Source: Streptomyces sp. NBC_00442
GTDB lineage: Bacteria; Actinomycetota; Actinomycetes; Streptomycetales; Streptomycetaceae
DNA length: 64,000 nt
Assembly (NCBI RefSeq): GCF_036014195.1
Contig: NZ_CP107918.1
Coordinates: 7,378,001-7,442,000, forward strand
Direction of reading: 5' to 3'
The notes beneath the pieces were generated by a model, which saw only the letters and a list, made by a program, of their open reading frames with translations, did not search any database and was not told the origin of the DNA. Of this stretch, positions 52,435 to 60,929 are shown piece after piece. A program made the translations under genes and the position numbers. Numbering within the stretch: the first letter of the stretch is position 1; each line of letters starts with the position of its first letter.

Positions 52435-52477
52435 GGCGGGGCTCCTTCAAGGAATACGGGACTGCGCTGCGGCGGAG

Positions 52478-53533
52478 TCAGGACACGCGGACCGCCGCGG
52501 AGTGCGCCAGCGTCGTCAGGGCGGTGGCCGCCGGCGCCGGTACCTGGAGGTCGTGGAGCACGCCGAGGGCCTCTTCGACACGTGCGCCGATCATGTGCTC
52601 CACGCGGTCGGGGGCACCGATGCGGCGCATCGTCGCGCGGACCGTGTCCAGGCCCTCCCGGTCGAGATCGATCCGGCCCAGCAGCGTGCGCAACAGCTCC
52701 CGCTCGGCTCCGTCGGCCAGGCGCCAGGTCTCGGCGAGCAGGGCGGTGGGCCGCTGACCGCGTACGTCGTCGGCGTTGGCCTTGCCGGTGTGCCCGGGGT
52801 CGCCGAACAGGCCGAGCAGATCGTCCCGCAGCTGAAACGCCTCGCCGAGCGGCAGCCCGTACGCGCAGTAGCCCTCGCGCAGCCGGGCACCCGCGCCGGC
52901 CAGGGCGCCACCGATCAACAGGGGCTGTTCCACGGTGTACTTGGCGGTCTTGTAGCGGACCACTTTCAGGGACGCCGTGGTGTCCGGCTCGGCACCGGTC
53001 CGCAGGATCTCCAGGCACTCGCCCGCGATGAGTTCGCGCGCCATCACCCACCACAGCGGGCGGGCACGCGCCAGATACGCGGCCGGCAGACCGCTGGTGG
53101 TGAACAGCTGTCCCGCCAGGGCCATCAGCAGGTCGCCCACCAGCATCGCCAGTGACCTCGCCGCCGGGTCGGCCCGAGGGCCCCGACGTACGGCGCCGCG
53201 CAGGGCGATGTGCGCGGTGGGCCGCCCGTGACGCAGCGGGCTGTCGTCGATGAGGTCGTCGTGTACGACGGCCGCGGCGTGCACCAGCTCCATGGAGGCC
53301 GCCGCCCGTACCAGTGCGTCGCTGTCGGGCTGCCCCGCAGCACGCCAACCCCAGTAGCAGAACGCCGCGCGCAGCCGTTTGCCGTCCGCGAGCGCCGTCT
53401 CCATCTGCTCGGCCACCGGGTCGAGGAGCGGATCGATCGCCGCGAAACGGTCGGCCTCCTCGGCGACGAACCCGCTCACGACGTCATCGACACGGGACTT
53501 GAACGCGGCCGGGTCCCACCGCTCAGACGTCAT
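52478..53533 (-). CDS. Polyprenyl (isoprenyl) diphosphate synthase
   Basis: A 351-residue trans-prenyltransferase. The first Asp-rich motif is HDDLIDDS, starting at Asp92 with two residues between aspartate pairs; the second is LRDDLLGLFGD at Asp237-238. GKRLRAAFCYWGW precedes the first motif. The two residues before the first motif (V-H) imply a medium to long product, but chain length cannot be fixed. The start overlaps the 94-residue gene by 11 bp, and the MpaB-like gene follows 43 bp later. No quinone or carotenoid genes are close by. Confidence 0.9.
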   Translation of the reverse strand: MTSERWDPAAFKSRVDDVVSGFVAEEADRFAAIDPLLDPVAEQMETALADGKRLRAAFCYWGWRAAGQPDSDALVRAAASMELVHAAAVVHDDLIDDSPLRHGRPTAHIALRGAVRRGPRADPAARSLAMLVGDLLMALAGQLFTTSGLPAAYLARARPLWWVMARELIAGECLEILRTGAEPDTTASLKVVRYKTAKYTVEQPLLIGGALAGAGARLREGYCAYGLPLGEAFQLRDDLLGLFGDPGHTGKANADDVRGQRPTALLAETWRLADGAERELLRTLLGRIDLDREGLDTVRATMRRIGAPDRVEHMIGARVEEALGVLHDLQVPAPAATALTTLAHSAAVRVS

Positions 53534-53807
53534 CGTCCGCCGTCCGGGCCACGACGCGCCGGGCGAGGATTTCGAGATGGGCCGGAGGCACATCGCCGTA
53601 CCGGCCGAGGACCAGGCGCCCCCGCGCCATCAAGTCGTGCTCGGCCTCCGCTGCCAGGTCGGCGGCGTCCGAGCGGCGCAGCAGTCCCCGGACGGTTCCC
53701 AGGGCGGTGGCCGCCGTACTCACCGCCAGATCCGCGAGTCCGGCGGCCAGCAGCACCGCCCGCCGGTCCATCCCCGAGGGCCGTCCAGGTTCCTGCGTCA
53801 TGCCCAT
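53523..53807 (-). CDS. Small hypothetical protein of the polyprenyl operon
   Basis: A 94-residue protein with a weakly hydrophobic segment (AVLLAAGLADLAVSTAATAL) followed by a charged helical region (DLAAEAEHDLMARGRLVLGR) and DVPPAHLEILARRVV. I do not recognise it. It is the first gene of the operon and overlaps the polyprenyl synthase start by 11 bp. Two starts, 53807 and 53801, share a GGAGGAC site; the second has the better spacing. Confidence 0.6.
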   Translation of the reverse strand: MGMTQEPGRPSGMDRRAVLLAAGLADLAVSTAATALGTVRGLLRRSDAADLAAEAEHDLMARGRLVLGRYGDVPPAHLEILARRVVARTADDDV

Positions 53808-53905
53808 GTCCTCCGCTGTCCTCCGCCCGCTCGGTCGGCGCCCGTCCCGCCCGCTCCGTGTCGCCGATCATGACGGTGCAGCAGGCGCGAAGTGGGAGGA
53901 ACTCA

Positions 53906-53919
53906 CGATCGAGTGATCG
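53906..53919. promoter_or_regulatory. Inverted repeat, candidate operator (site 1)
   Basis: CGATCGAGTGATCG, 6-bp arms with one mismatch, in the space between the polyprenyl operon and the divergent quinone oxidoreductase gene. It matches site 2 in its right arm. Confidence 0.4.
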
Positions 53920-53969
53920 GATCGCTCTTCCGTACGGGTGCGGATGCGGCGGCACCGGATCCGGCGGTG

Positions 53970-53983
53970 CGATCATGTGATCG
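53970..53983. promoter_or_regulatory. Inverted repeat, candidate operator (site 2)
   Basis: CGATCATGTGATCG has perfect 6-bp arms CGATCA/TGATCG. It lies 64 bp from site 1, about six helical turns. Confidence 0.45.
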
Positions 53984-54046
53984 TTCGGGATCGTGTGTGG
54001 TTCGCGGCGCTGCCCATCCGGCTGCCGGATCCGAGATCGGAGTCGC

Positions 54047-54952
54047 ATGATGAAAGCTGTGCGTTTCAGCGCGTTCGGGGGACCCGAGGTCCTTGAGATC
54101 GTGGATCTGCCCGCGCCGCGTCCGGGGCGGGGCGAGGTCCGGATCGCGGTGCGCGCGGCCGGCGTCAATCCGAGCGACTGGAAGAAGCGTCAGGGCCTGA
54201 TGGACGAGGAACTCCCGCAGACCTTGGGCTACGAGGCCGCCGGTGTCGTCGACGAAATCGGCGAGGGCGTCGTGGACGTCGCCGTCGGTGACCGCGTGTT
54301 CGGCTTCTGCGAACAGGGTGCGGCCCAGGCCGAGTCTGCGGTGCTGTCCCCCTACGCGCCGATTCCGCCGGCGCTTGGCTTCCCGGGCGCCGCAGCCCTT
54401 CCGGCCGCCATCGAGACGGCCACGCGCGCACTCGACCGGCTCGGTGTCGTGCACGGCGCCACCCTGCTCGTCAACGGCGCTTCAGGAGGGGTCGGCAGCG
54501 CCGCCGTGCAGCTCGCCGTGGTCCGTGGCGCCCGCGTGATCGGCACCGCGGGCCCTGCGAACCACGCCTACCTCCGCTCCCTTGGCGCCGAGCCCGTCGC
54601 CTATGGCGAGGGGCTCGTGGAGCGGGTTCGCACGCTCGCGTCCGACGGCGTCGATCTCGCGCTCGATGTCGCGGGGAGTGGCGTACTGCCCGAACTCATC
54701 GAGCTCGCCGGCGGCCCCGCCAACGTCGTGACGATCGCGGACTTCGCCGGCGCGCGGCGCCACGGGGTCGTGTTCAGCCGTGGGGACGACGGCCGCGCGG
54801 TCCATGTGCTCGCCGAGATCGGACAGCTGATCGAGGCGGGACACTTCGCACTTCCGGTCCCCCGCACATACGCGCTCACCGACGTCGCCCAGGCGCACCG
54901 CGTCGGCGAGAACGGTCAAGTGCGGGGGAAAATCGTGCTGTTGGTGAACTGA
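54047..54952 (+). CDS. Zinc-independent NADP-dependent quinone oxidoreductase
   Basis: A 301-residue MDR-superfamily enzyme. The GroES-like half includes VRFSAFGGPEVLEIVDLPAP and AAGVNPSDWKKRQG; the nucleotide-binding motif is LVNGASGGVGSAAVQLAV. There are no zinc-ligand cysteines, which places it with zeta-crystallin-type quinone reductases. GGAG is 4-7 bases before adjacent ATGs (54047, 54050). It is divergent from the polyprenyl operon and may share its operators. Confidence 0.88.
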   Translation: MMKAVRFSAFGGPEVLEIVDLPAPRPGRGEVRIAVRAAGVNPSDWKKRQGLMDEELPQTLGYEAAGVVDEIGEGVVDVAVGDRVFGFCEQGAAQAESAVLSPYAPIPPALGFPGAAALPAAIETATRALDRLGVVHGATLLVNGASGGVGSAAVQLAVVRGARVIGTAGPANHAYLRSLGAEPVAYGEGLVERVRTLASDGVDLALDVAGSGVLPELIELAGGPANVVTIADFAGARRHGVVFSRGDDGRAVHVLAEIGQLIEAGHFALPVPRTYALTDVAQAHRVGENGQVRGKIVLLVN

Positions 54953-55033
54953 GCCACCCTGGTTGAGCAGCGATGGGCGTCGAATGGTGGTCCGGGACGA
55001 GGGAAGCGCTTCGCCCGCGGGCCCGGTTCCGGG

Positions 55034-55651
55034 TCACAGGCAGGCGAGGAGACCTTCGAGCGGAGGCGGCGTCAGATCGGGGGCGAGCGCTTCGACGAGC
55101 AGATGGCCGTAGCGGATCTTGCGGCCCTTCTTCGTACTCAGGAAGCGCCGCGTCTGCTGGTGCCGGGACCGGCCGTGCTGAGCGGGCTGGCGCCGGAAGG
55201 TCTGCCAGGCCCGCAGATCGCCCTCGGCCCGTACGACCTCCTCCACCCGCGCGGTGCCCAGCGCCCGGATGAGTTCGTCCTCCAGATCCCGCTCGCACAC
55301 GAAGAACGCGTCGAGCGCTGCCCCCGCCTCCCGCAGGGCGCGCTCGTAGAAGCGCCGCTCACCCGCGTCGCAGAGCCCAACAAGGCGCAGGGCAAGGCCG
55401 GTTGGACCCACCAGGTTGGCGTAGCGGCCCACGCTCATCGCTCCGCCCATCGATACGACGCAGATGCCCTCGGCCGCAAGGTCGCGTCCGCGCAGCTCCG
55501 CGAGCGTCTCCACGGCGGCCACATCGCTCGGGCCCTCCACGAGCATGGCCGTCCGCACCCGCAGCCGCTCGGCGAGATCGCTCGCCGCCTCGCCGCTGCC
55601 ACCGCTCGCCCAGTCACTGAGCGCGTTCTGGAACGCCCGCATGTCCGCCAT
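55034..55651 (-). CDS. Stand-alone TOPRIM-domain protein (OLD-like)
   Basis: A 205-residue protein. The TOPRIM Glu is in AMLVEGPSDVAAVETLAELR, the next strand is GICVVSMGGAMSVGRYANLV, and the Asp motif is VGLCDAGER. This is the TOPRIM form found at the end of OLD-family nucleases, here without an ATPase. The C-terminal ~80 residues are basic (FRRQPAQHGRSRHQQTRRF, then KKGRKIRYGHLLVEALAP). It may cut or bind nucleic acid. CAGACT followed by 6 bases and ATG 55651 fits leaderless initiation. Confidence 0.78.
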   Translation of the reverse strand: MADMRAFQNALSDWASGGSGEAASDLAERLRVRTAMLVEGPSDVAAVETLAELRGRDLAAEGICVVSMGGAMSVGRYANLVGPTGLALRLVGLCDAGERRFYERALREAGAALDAFFVCERDLEDELIRALGTARVEEVVRAEGDLRAWQTFRRQPAQHGRSRHQQTRRFLSTKKGRKIRYGHLLVEALAPDLTPPPLEGLLACL

Positions 55652-55964
55652 GGAGCGAGTCTGCACCTACGGTGAGGGTGACTGCTCGCCCTTTTCGACG
55701 CCGGCTCAGCTCATGGTGACGTCGTCGTACGGAGATGTGGAAGACCCCGAACCCGCCCTCACCGCTCCGGATCTGCACATGGTGATGTGCTGTGCGCTGT
55801 GCACCATTACCTGTACGCCGTGCTGAGCTGCGCTGTATATGGGGAGTCGAACCCCCGCGTTGCTCTTCACGCGCCACGGGTGGGCCGGAAAACCGCCGGC
55901 CCTCGGCGTGTGCACGCCTCCGGAGCAGCTACCTGCTCCACATCGTCACGATCCGCCGGACCGC
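55652..55964. other. 313-bp intergenic region
   Basis: No gene recognised. It contains a T-arm-like sequence at 55843-55858 on the minus strand (GGGGGTTCGACTCCCC) without the rest of a tRNA, and an AT-richer stretch near 55790-55840. Confidence 0.4.
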
Positions 55965-56435
55965 TCAGTCCAGCAGGTCGACCTCCCAGTTCGCGCGCTG
56001 GATCCGTACGTCGACCTCGCGGATCTCCTTGGCGAGCAGGTCCGCCCGCGCGCGCAGTTCCGCGACCGGGAGCGCGGAGAGCATCATGAGCTCGGAGCGC
56101 AGCTGCCGGCCGTATCCCCGGTCACCCGTGCCCGCTGCCGCGTCCGCTGCCGAGGTGATCACCGAGTGGCGCAGGCGCAGGACGTCCCGGCGCGCCAGGG
56201 CGTCGGTCAGTGTGCCGTCCTGACCCATCTCCACCGTGGAGTTGGTCCGGTTGATCCGGCGGATCAACGCTTCGAGCGTCGCCAGCACCTCGTCGGACTC
56301 GGCCAGCAATTCGGTGGCGTTCTCGGCGGGAGTCTCCCCCTCCTGGTAACGCGCGCTCCCCACGACGCGTGCCCGCAACTGCTCCACGCGGCGTGTCGCC
56401 TCCGCGCGTTCTGCCAGTGCCTCAGCGAGCTTCAC
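55965..56435 (-). CDS. DIP1984-family (septicolysin-like) protein
   Basis: A 156-residue all-helical, charged protein: KLAEALAERAEATRRVEQLR at the start, ETPAENATELLAESDEVLAT and LIRRINRTNSTVEMGQDGTL in the middle, and LADLLAKEIREVDVRIQRANWEVDLL-type heptads at the end. N-R-T-N and the closing I-Q-x-x-N-W-x-x-D-L are family hallmarks. The old name septicolysin does not prove a toxin role; function is unknown. It begins at GTG 56435 with GGAGG 8 bases upstream, and a TATACT box lies about 45 bp further upstream. Confidence 0.82.
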   Translation of the reverse strand: MKLAEALAERAEATRRVEQLRARVVGSARYQEGETPAENATELLAESDEVLATLEALIRRINRTNSTVEMGQDGTLTDALARRDVLRLRHSVITSAADAAAGTGDRGYGRQLRSELMMLSALPVAELRARADLLAKEIREVDVRIQRANWEVDLLD

Positions 56436-56646
56436 CGGCCCCACCTCCCCTCTCTTCGCTCTTCGTGCTCGAACGAGTATATGGATGCCTACCTGGGGGA
56501 ACGCCACCGGATTTGGACCGGCGAGGGCCGCGCAGTGCTCGGCCGGTTCGCGGTTCCAGCGGGGCGTGTCGATCATCATGGCCTTGTGCGAACCGGCCAA
56601 CCGCGCTGCCGGACATTCCTTCGGGTCGGCGCCGGCGGCCGCTGCT

Positions 56647-57552
56647 TCAGGGGAGGGTGGCGCGCGCCGGCTCACGTACCGATGCCGCCACATGGTCACG
56701 GAACCAGCGGTGCCCGGGGTCGCCGGAGTTGCGCGGGTGCCAGGCCATGCCGAGGTCGAGCGGCGCCACGTCGAGGGGAATGGGGAAGGTGCGCAGCCCG
56801 AGTGCGGACGTGGCGTCGGGCAGCCAGCCGGGGAGGGTGAGCGCGACGAGGTCGCTTTCGCGGGCCAGGAGCATCGCGCTCGTGTGGGTGGGCACCACCA
56901 CGGCGATCCGACGGCGAAGGCCCTGCTCGGCGAGGGCGCTGTCGATGGGACCCAGGCGCTTGCCGAGGCGGGAGATGCCGATGTGGTCGACCGCCGCGAA
57001 GGCGCGGACATCGATCGGGCGGTCGAAGAGCGGATGCCCGGCGCGGGCGATGCCGACCAGAGGCAAGCGGGTGAGCGGCCGCGTCAGGATCTCGGGGTCG
57101 AGATGCCCGAGGACGCCCAGCTCGATGTCGACCGTGCCCTGCCGCAAAGCGGGCCCGCCCTCGCCGGACTCCGGCAGGAAGACCACGTCCACGTGGGGGG
57201 CCTCGGCCTTCATCCGGTCGGTCAGGGTCCCTGCGAGGCCGACGAGGAGCAGCTCCGCGGCCTGCAGCGTGAAGGTGCGCTGAAGGTGCACGGCCTCGAA
57301 CCCGGCCCCGGGCCGCAGGACATTGTCGCAGCCGCGCAGCAACGCGCCCACCTCGTCGCGCAGTTCAAGAGCGCGCGGGGTGGGCACCATGCCCTGGCCC
57401 GCACGCACCAGCAGGGGGTCACCGACGGTCCTGCGGAGCCTCGCCAGGGAGCGGCTGACCACCGCCGGTGAGGTACCGAGACGCTCGGCGGCTCGGCTCA
57501 CGCTGTTCTCCTGGAGCAGCGCGTCCAGGACACGCAGCAGATTGAGATCCAT
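56647..57552 (-). CDS. LysR-family regulator
   Basis: A 301-residue LysR protein. The HTH is DLNLLRVLDALLQENSVSRA, AERLGTSPAVVSRSLARLRR; the effector domain follows the usual two-lobed pattern (FTLQAAELLLVGLAGTL, VDIELGVLGHLDPEI, HTSAMLLARESDLVALTLPG). It resembles the NodD/NahR-type branch in its N-terminus. GGAG lies 8 bases before ATG 57552. It is divergent to the YncE-like/NmrA-like pair with 142 bp between, and probably controls it. Confidence 0.9.
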   Translation of the reverse strand: MDLNLLRVLDALLQENSVSRAAERLGTSPAVVSRSLARLRRTVGDPLLVRAGQGMVPTPRALELRDEVGALLRGCDNVLRPGAGFEAVHLQRTFTLQAAELLLVGLAGTLTDRMKAEAPHVDVVFLPESGEGGPALRQGTVDIELGVLGHLDPEILTRPLTRLPLVGIARAGHPLFDRPIDVRAFAAVDHIGISRLGKRLGPIDSALAEQGLRRRIAVVVPTHTSAMLLARESDLVALTLPGWLPDATSALGLRTFPIPLDVAPLDLGMAWHPRNSGDPGHRWFRDHVAASVREPARATLP

Positions 57553-57694
57553 TGGGAAGCTCCTGAACTGCATTTTTACGTTTGAGTCAACTATTGCGTG
57601 CCTATCTTTGCATTGTTGCGAGGGTCTTGGGCGGCGAGAGTGATGGAGTCAGCGCGAACGCCTGACAACCCCTCGGTTCGATCAAGGAGTTCCC

Positions 57695-58750
57695 ATGCCG
57701 CAGTCCGCGCGCGCCGACCGTGAGGGCGACGTTCTGGCCGTGGTGAGCCAGAGCGGACCCACGGTCTCGTTCTTCGACGCCGCCTCGGACCGCCACCTCG
57801 ACACCCTCGAAGTCCCGTGCTCACCGCATGAGTTGTGCTTCGACCCCACCCAGCGGCTGCTGTGGTGCACGACCGCCTACGCATCGGGCTACTACCACGC
57901 GAACAGCGGCCGGCGCACCGAGCTGACCGTCATCGACCCCGACACCCGCCGCATCGTCGAGATCATCGACCTCGCCCCGGAACACGGGCCCCACGGATTG
58001 GCGCTCGACACCGTGCGCAAGCGCCTCTACGTCAGCGTGGAGGGTTCGGCGCAGCGCCCCGGCGGCGTCGTCGTCATCGACACGCAGACCCGGCGCCCGC
58101 TGGGCCGGATCGACACGGACGCGCCCGGCCCGCACTGGTTCGTCATCGACGCCGCGGGACGGAACGGCTACGCCGCCAACAAGGAGGCGCCGTTCGTCTC
58201 GGTCGTCGACCTCGAAGGAGGCGTGCTCACCGCGAAGGTCGAAGTGCCCGGGAGCGAAGGGATCGCCGTCTCGCCCGACGGGACGCTCGTCTACGTCGCC
58301 GCGCCGTACGGAGGTTCCTTCGACGCCGACCCCGCAGAGCGACCGGCGACCGGGGTCCGCGTCATCGACACCCGCACCAACGAGGTCGTCGCCACCCTGC
58401 CCACCCAGGACATCGTCCTGCCGGTCCACATGACGTCGACAGGCAAGCTGCTCGTCGCCGAGATGCGCAGCGAACTCGACCCGGCGTCCGCTCTGGGACG
58501 CCACACACCCGGCACGCTCACGGTGTTCTCGGGCCACACCCACGAGCAGCTGGGCCAACTGGACGTGGGACTGTGCCCGTTGACCATCTGCTCGTCGCCG
58601 GACGGCCGCATCGGGTACGTCGCGTGCGTCGCCTCCTCCACCGTCGACATCGTCGACCTGGACACGCTGAGCACCATCGGCCGCCTCGACATCGCCATGC
58701 GCGGGGAGGCGGGCGCCCACGGGCTCGCCTACATCCCGCGCCCCGCGTGA
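57695..58750 (+). CDS. YncE-like beta-propeller protein
   Basis: A 351-residue cytosolic seven-bladed propeller with YVTN-type repeats: VSQSGPTVSFFDAASDRHLD, LTVIDPDTRRIVEIIDLAPE, GLALDTVRKRLYVSVEG, VVVIDTQTRRPLGRIDTD, GIAVSPDGTLVYVAAPYGGS, VRVIDTRTNEVVATLPTQDI and TVDIVDLDTLSTIGRLDIAM. There is no signal peptide, unlike most YncE proteins. It may be a lactonase or a ligand-binding protein. AAGGAG precedes the ATG. It is first in a two-gene operon under likely LysR control. Confidence 0.83.
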   Translation: MPQSARADREGDVLAVVSQSGPTVSFFDAASDRHLDTLEVPCSPHELCFDPTQRLLWCTTAYASGYYHANSGRRTELTVIDPDTRRIVEIIDLAPEHGPHGLALDTVRKRLYVSVEGSAQRPGGVVVIDTQTRRPLGRIDTDAPGPHWFVIDAAGRNGYAANKEAPFVSVVDLEGGVLTAKVEVPGSEGIAVSPDGTLVYVAAPYGGSFDADPAERPATGVRVIDTRTNEVVATLPTQDIVLPVHMTSTGKLLVAEMRSELDPASALGRHTPGTLTVFSGHTHEQLGQLDVGLCPLTICSSPDGRIGYVACVASSTVDIVDLDTLSTIGRLDIAMRGEAGAHGLAYIPRPA

Positions 58751-58791
58751 CGTCCCGCACCCGCTACACCCTCCGCGACAGAAGGATTCAC

Positions 58792-59676
58792 ATGTACGTC
58801 ATCACCGCCCCCACCAGCACGATCGGCCGCGACGTCGTCGCCGGCCTGCTCGACCGGGGCACCCCCTTGCGGCTCGTCGTCCGGGACGCCGAGCGGCTCG
58901 CACCCGAGGTGCGCGAACGCGTCGAGGTCGTCGAGGGTTCCCACGGCGACCCCGCCGTCATCGACCGGGCGTGCACGGGCGCCGAGGCCGTGTTCTGGCT
59001 CGCGCCGGGCGACTCGTCGGCGTCGAGCGTCCACGCCGCGTACGTCGACTTCACCCGGCCCGCCTGCGAGGCGTTCGTACGCCACGGCGTCCGCCGGGTG
59101 GTGGGCATCTCCGCGCTCGGCCGGGGCACGCCGCAGGCCGCGCACGCCGGCCCGGTGACCGCGTCCCTGGCGATGGACGATCTGATCGGAGCCTCCGGCG
59201 TCCCCTACCGGGCGGTCACCTGCCCCTCGTTCATGCACAACCTGCTGCACCAGGTCGGCGCGCTGAAGGAGCAGGGCATGTTCTTCCTGATGGCGGACCC
59301 GGATCTGAAGTCCCCGATGGTCGCCTCGCGCGACATCGCCGCCACCGCCACGCGCCTGCTGCTCGACGACTCGTGGGGCGGATCCGGCGAGGTCGCCTGC
59401 CTCGGCCCGGAGGACCTGACGCCCACCGACATGGCCGAGACCCTCTCCGACGTCCTCGGCAGGAGCATCGGCTACCGGCAGGTTCCCGGTGAGGCGCTCA
59501 AGGAGCGCCTCACCGGCTTCGGTTCGAGCGAGGCGATGGCACAGGCGATGGTCGACATGTTCGACGCCAAGAACCAGGGCATGGACAAGGCCGAGCCGCG
59601 CACGGCGGAGTCGACGACCGCGACCACGTTCCGGCAATGGTGCGAGGAGGCCGTCAAGCCGGCCGTGCTCTCCTGA
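58792..59676 (+). CDS. NmrA-like NAD(P)-binding protein
   Basis: A 294-residue atypical SDR. The cofactor motif is VITAPTSTIGRDVVAGLLDR (T-A-P-T-S-T-I-G in place of T-G-A-T-G-x-x-G), followed by LRLVVRDAERL and VEGSHGDPAVIDRA. No YxxxK catalytic pair is present. It resembles NmrA/azoreductase-like proteins that sense or reduce with NAD(P)H. AAGGA lies 5 bases before the ATG, 41 bp after the propeller gene. Confidence 0.85.
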   Translation: MYVITAPTSTIGRDVVAGLLDRGTPLRLVVRDAERLAPEVRERVEVVEGSHGDPAVIDRACTGAEAVFWLAPGDSSASSVHAAYVDFTRPACEAFVRHGVRRVVGISALGRGTPQAAHAGPVTASLAMDDLIGASGVPYRAVTCPSFMHNLLHQVGALKEQGMFFLMADPDLKSPMVASRDIAATATRLLLDDSWGGSGEVACLGPEDLTPTDMAETLSDVLGRSIGYRQVPGEALKERLTGFGSSEAMAQAMVDMFDAKNQGMDKAEPRTAESTTATTFRQWCEEAVKPAVLS

Positions 59677-59801
59677 CCACCGCCCCGCAGCGCCCGGGGC
59701 CCCGCGACCGGACACGGGAAACCGTGGACCGTGCGGGGCCGGGGCGCCGCCGGGCACCGTGCGGGCACGCGGCGGCCGGACGCGGTCGGCGGGATGGGCG
59801 G

Positions 59802-60869
59802 TCAGTCCGCCTCGGCCTCGATCAGGCAGTAAGGGGCGGCTTCCGTCAGCGGCGTGACCGACGTGACGGACAGCCGCGCCCCGCGGCACACCGTCTCGAA
59901 ATCCTGCCGGGTGCGCTCCCTGCCGCCCACGTTCACCAGCATGTTGAGATCGCTCAGACAGGTGATTCCGCCGTCGAGGGCATGGCCGTCGGCGTCGGTG
60001 CCGACGGACTCGGGGAGCACCGGCTCCACGATCAGAACGCGGCCGCCGGCCGGCAGCACCTCCCGGCAGTGGCGCAGGATCGTGACCGCCTGATCGTCCG
60101 ACCAGTCGTGCAGCACGCTCTTGATCAGGTACAGGTCCGAGCCCTCGGGGACGGCAAGGAAGAAGTCCCCGGCGACAAGAGCGCACCGATCCGCCAGCCC
60201 GTGCTCGTGCAGGGTCGCCGGCGCCTGCGCGAGCCCTTCCACCGTGTCGTGCACGACGCCGGTGAGGCGTGGGTGCACGCTCAGGATCCCGGCCAGGACG
60301 GTTCCCGCTCCGCCGCCGATGTCGGTGACCGAACGGAACCGGCCGAAGTCGTAGGCGTGCGGCAGCGCGAGCGCGGCCGCACCCGAGGCCTGGCTCATCG
60401 CCGCGTTGAACGCCGCCGACAATTGCGGGTGTTGGGCGAGATGGCTGAAGAAGTCCGTGCCGAAGACCCCGTCGAACGCGACCTCCCCGGTGCGGACGCT
60501 GTCGTCCAGGTGCTCCCAGGCCCGGATGGCCACCGGGTCGGTGAACACCCGCACGAAAGAGGTGAGCGAGTGAGGATGGCGGGGGTCGAGGAGCGCACCC
60601 GCGGGCGTCGTCGAGTAGGACCCGGGGGAGTCCTGTTCGAGCATGCCGAGAGCGGCCAGGGCGCGCAGCAGCCGGGTCATGTGCCGCGGCTCGGTGCCCG
60701 CTTCGGCGGCGATGTCGTCCCCGCGCCGTGGCGCCTCGCCCACCAGCTCGAACACCCTCAGCCGTACGGCCGCCCGCAGGGTCTGCGCCGCCATGCTTCC
60801 GAAGGCCGTCCGGACGATCAGATGGCGGTCGGCCGCCGCGTCTGCTGCTCGGGTCTCGGTGGTTGTCAC
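59802..60869 (-). CDS. SAM-dependent O-methyltransferase (hydroxyneurosporene/DmpM type)
   Basis: A 355-residue enzyme with an N-terminal dimerisation winged helix (VFELVGEAPRRGDDIAAEAG, TRLLRALAALGMLEQDSPGS) and a C-terminal SAM domain: SVTDIGGGAGTVLAGILSVH, VAGDFFLAVPEGSDLYLIKS with VLHDWSDDQAVTILRHC. The H-D-W at the active site contains the catalytic His of plant-type and antibiotic O-methyltransferases. It starts at GTG 60869. It lies 60 bp after the AraC regulator gene on the same strand. The substrate is not deducible. Confidence 0.87.
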   Translation of the reverse strand: MTTTETRAADAAADRHLIVRTAFGSMAAQTLRAAVRLRVFELVGEAPRRGDDIAAEAGTEPRHMTRLLRALAALGMLEQDSPGSYSTTPAGALLDPRHPHSLTSFVRVFTDPVAIRAWEHLDDSVRTGEVAFDGVFGTDFFSHLAQHPQLSAAFNAAMSQASGAAALALPHAYDFGRFRSVTDIGGGAGTVLAGILSVHPRLTGVVHDTVEGLAQAPATLHEHGLADRCALVAGDFFLAVPEGSDLYLIKSVLHDWSDDQAVTILRHCREVLPAGGRVLIVEPVLPESVGTDADGHALDGGITCLSDLNMLVNVGGRERTRQDFETVCRGARLSVTSVTPLTEAAPYCLIEAEAD

Positions 60870-60929
60870 GTGTGTCTGCCTCTCGTCGTCGTCCGGTGGG
60901 CATGCGAGCCGTAACGGTCCGGGCCACGG

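Noticed and set aside
55843..55858. tRNA-like T-arm on the minus strand (GGGGGTTCGACTCCCC)
   Set aside because: No matching acceptor, D or anticodon arms occur at the right distances; at most a relic or chance match.
56505..56516. Second T-arm-like sequence (CCGGTCCAAATCCGG on the minus strand)
   Set aside because: No cloverleaf can be built around it.
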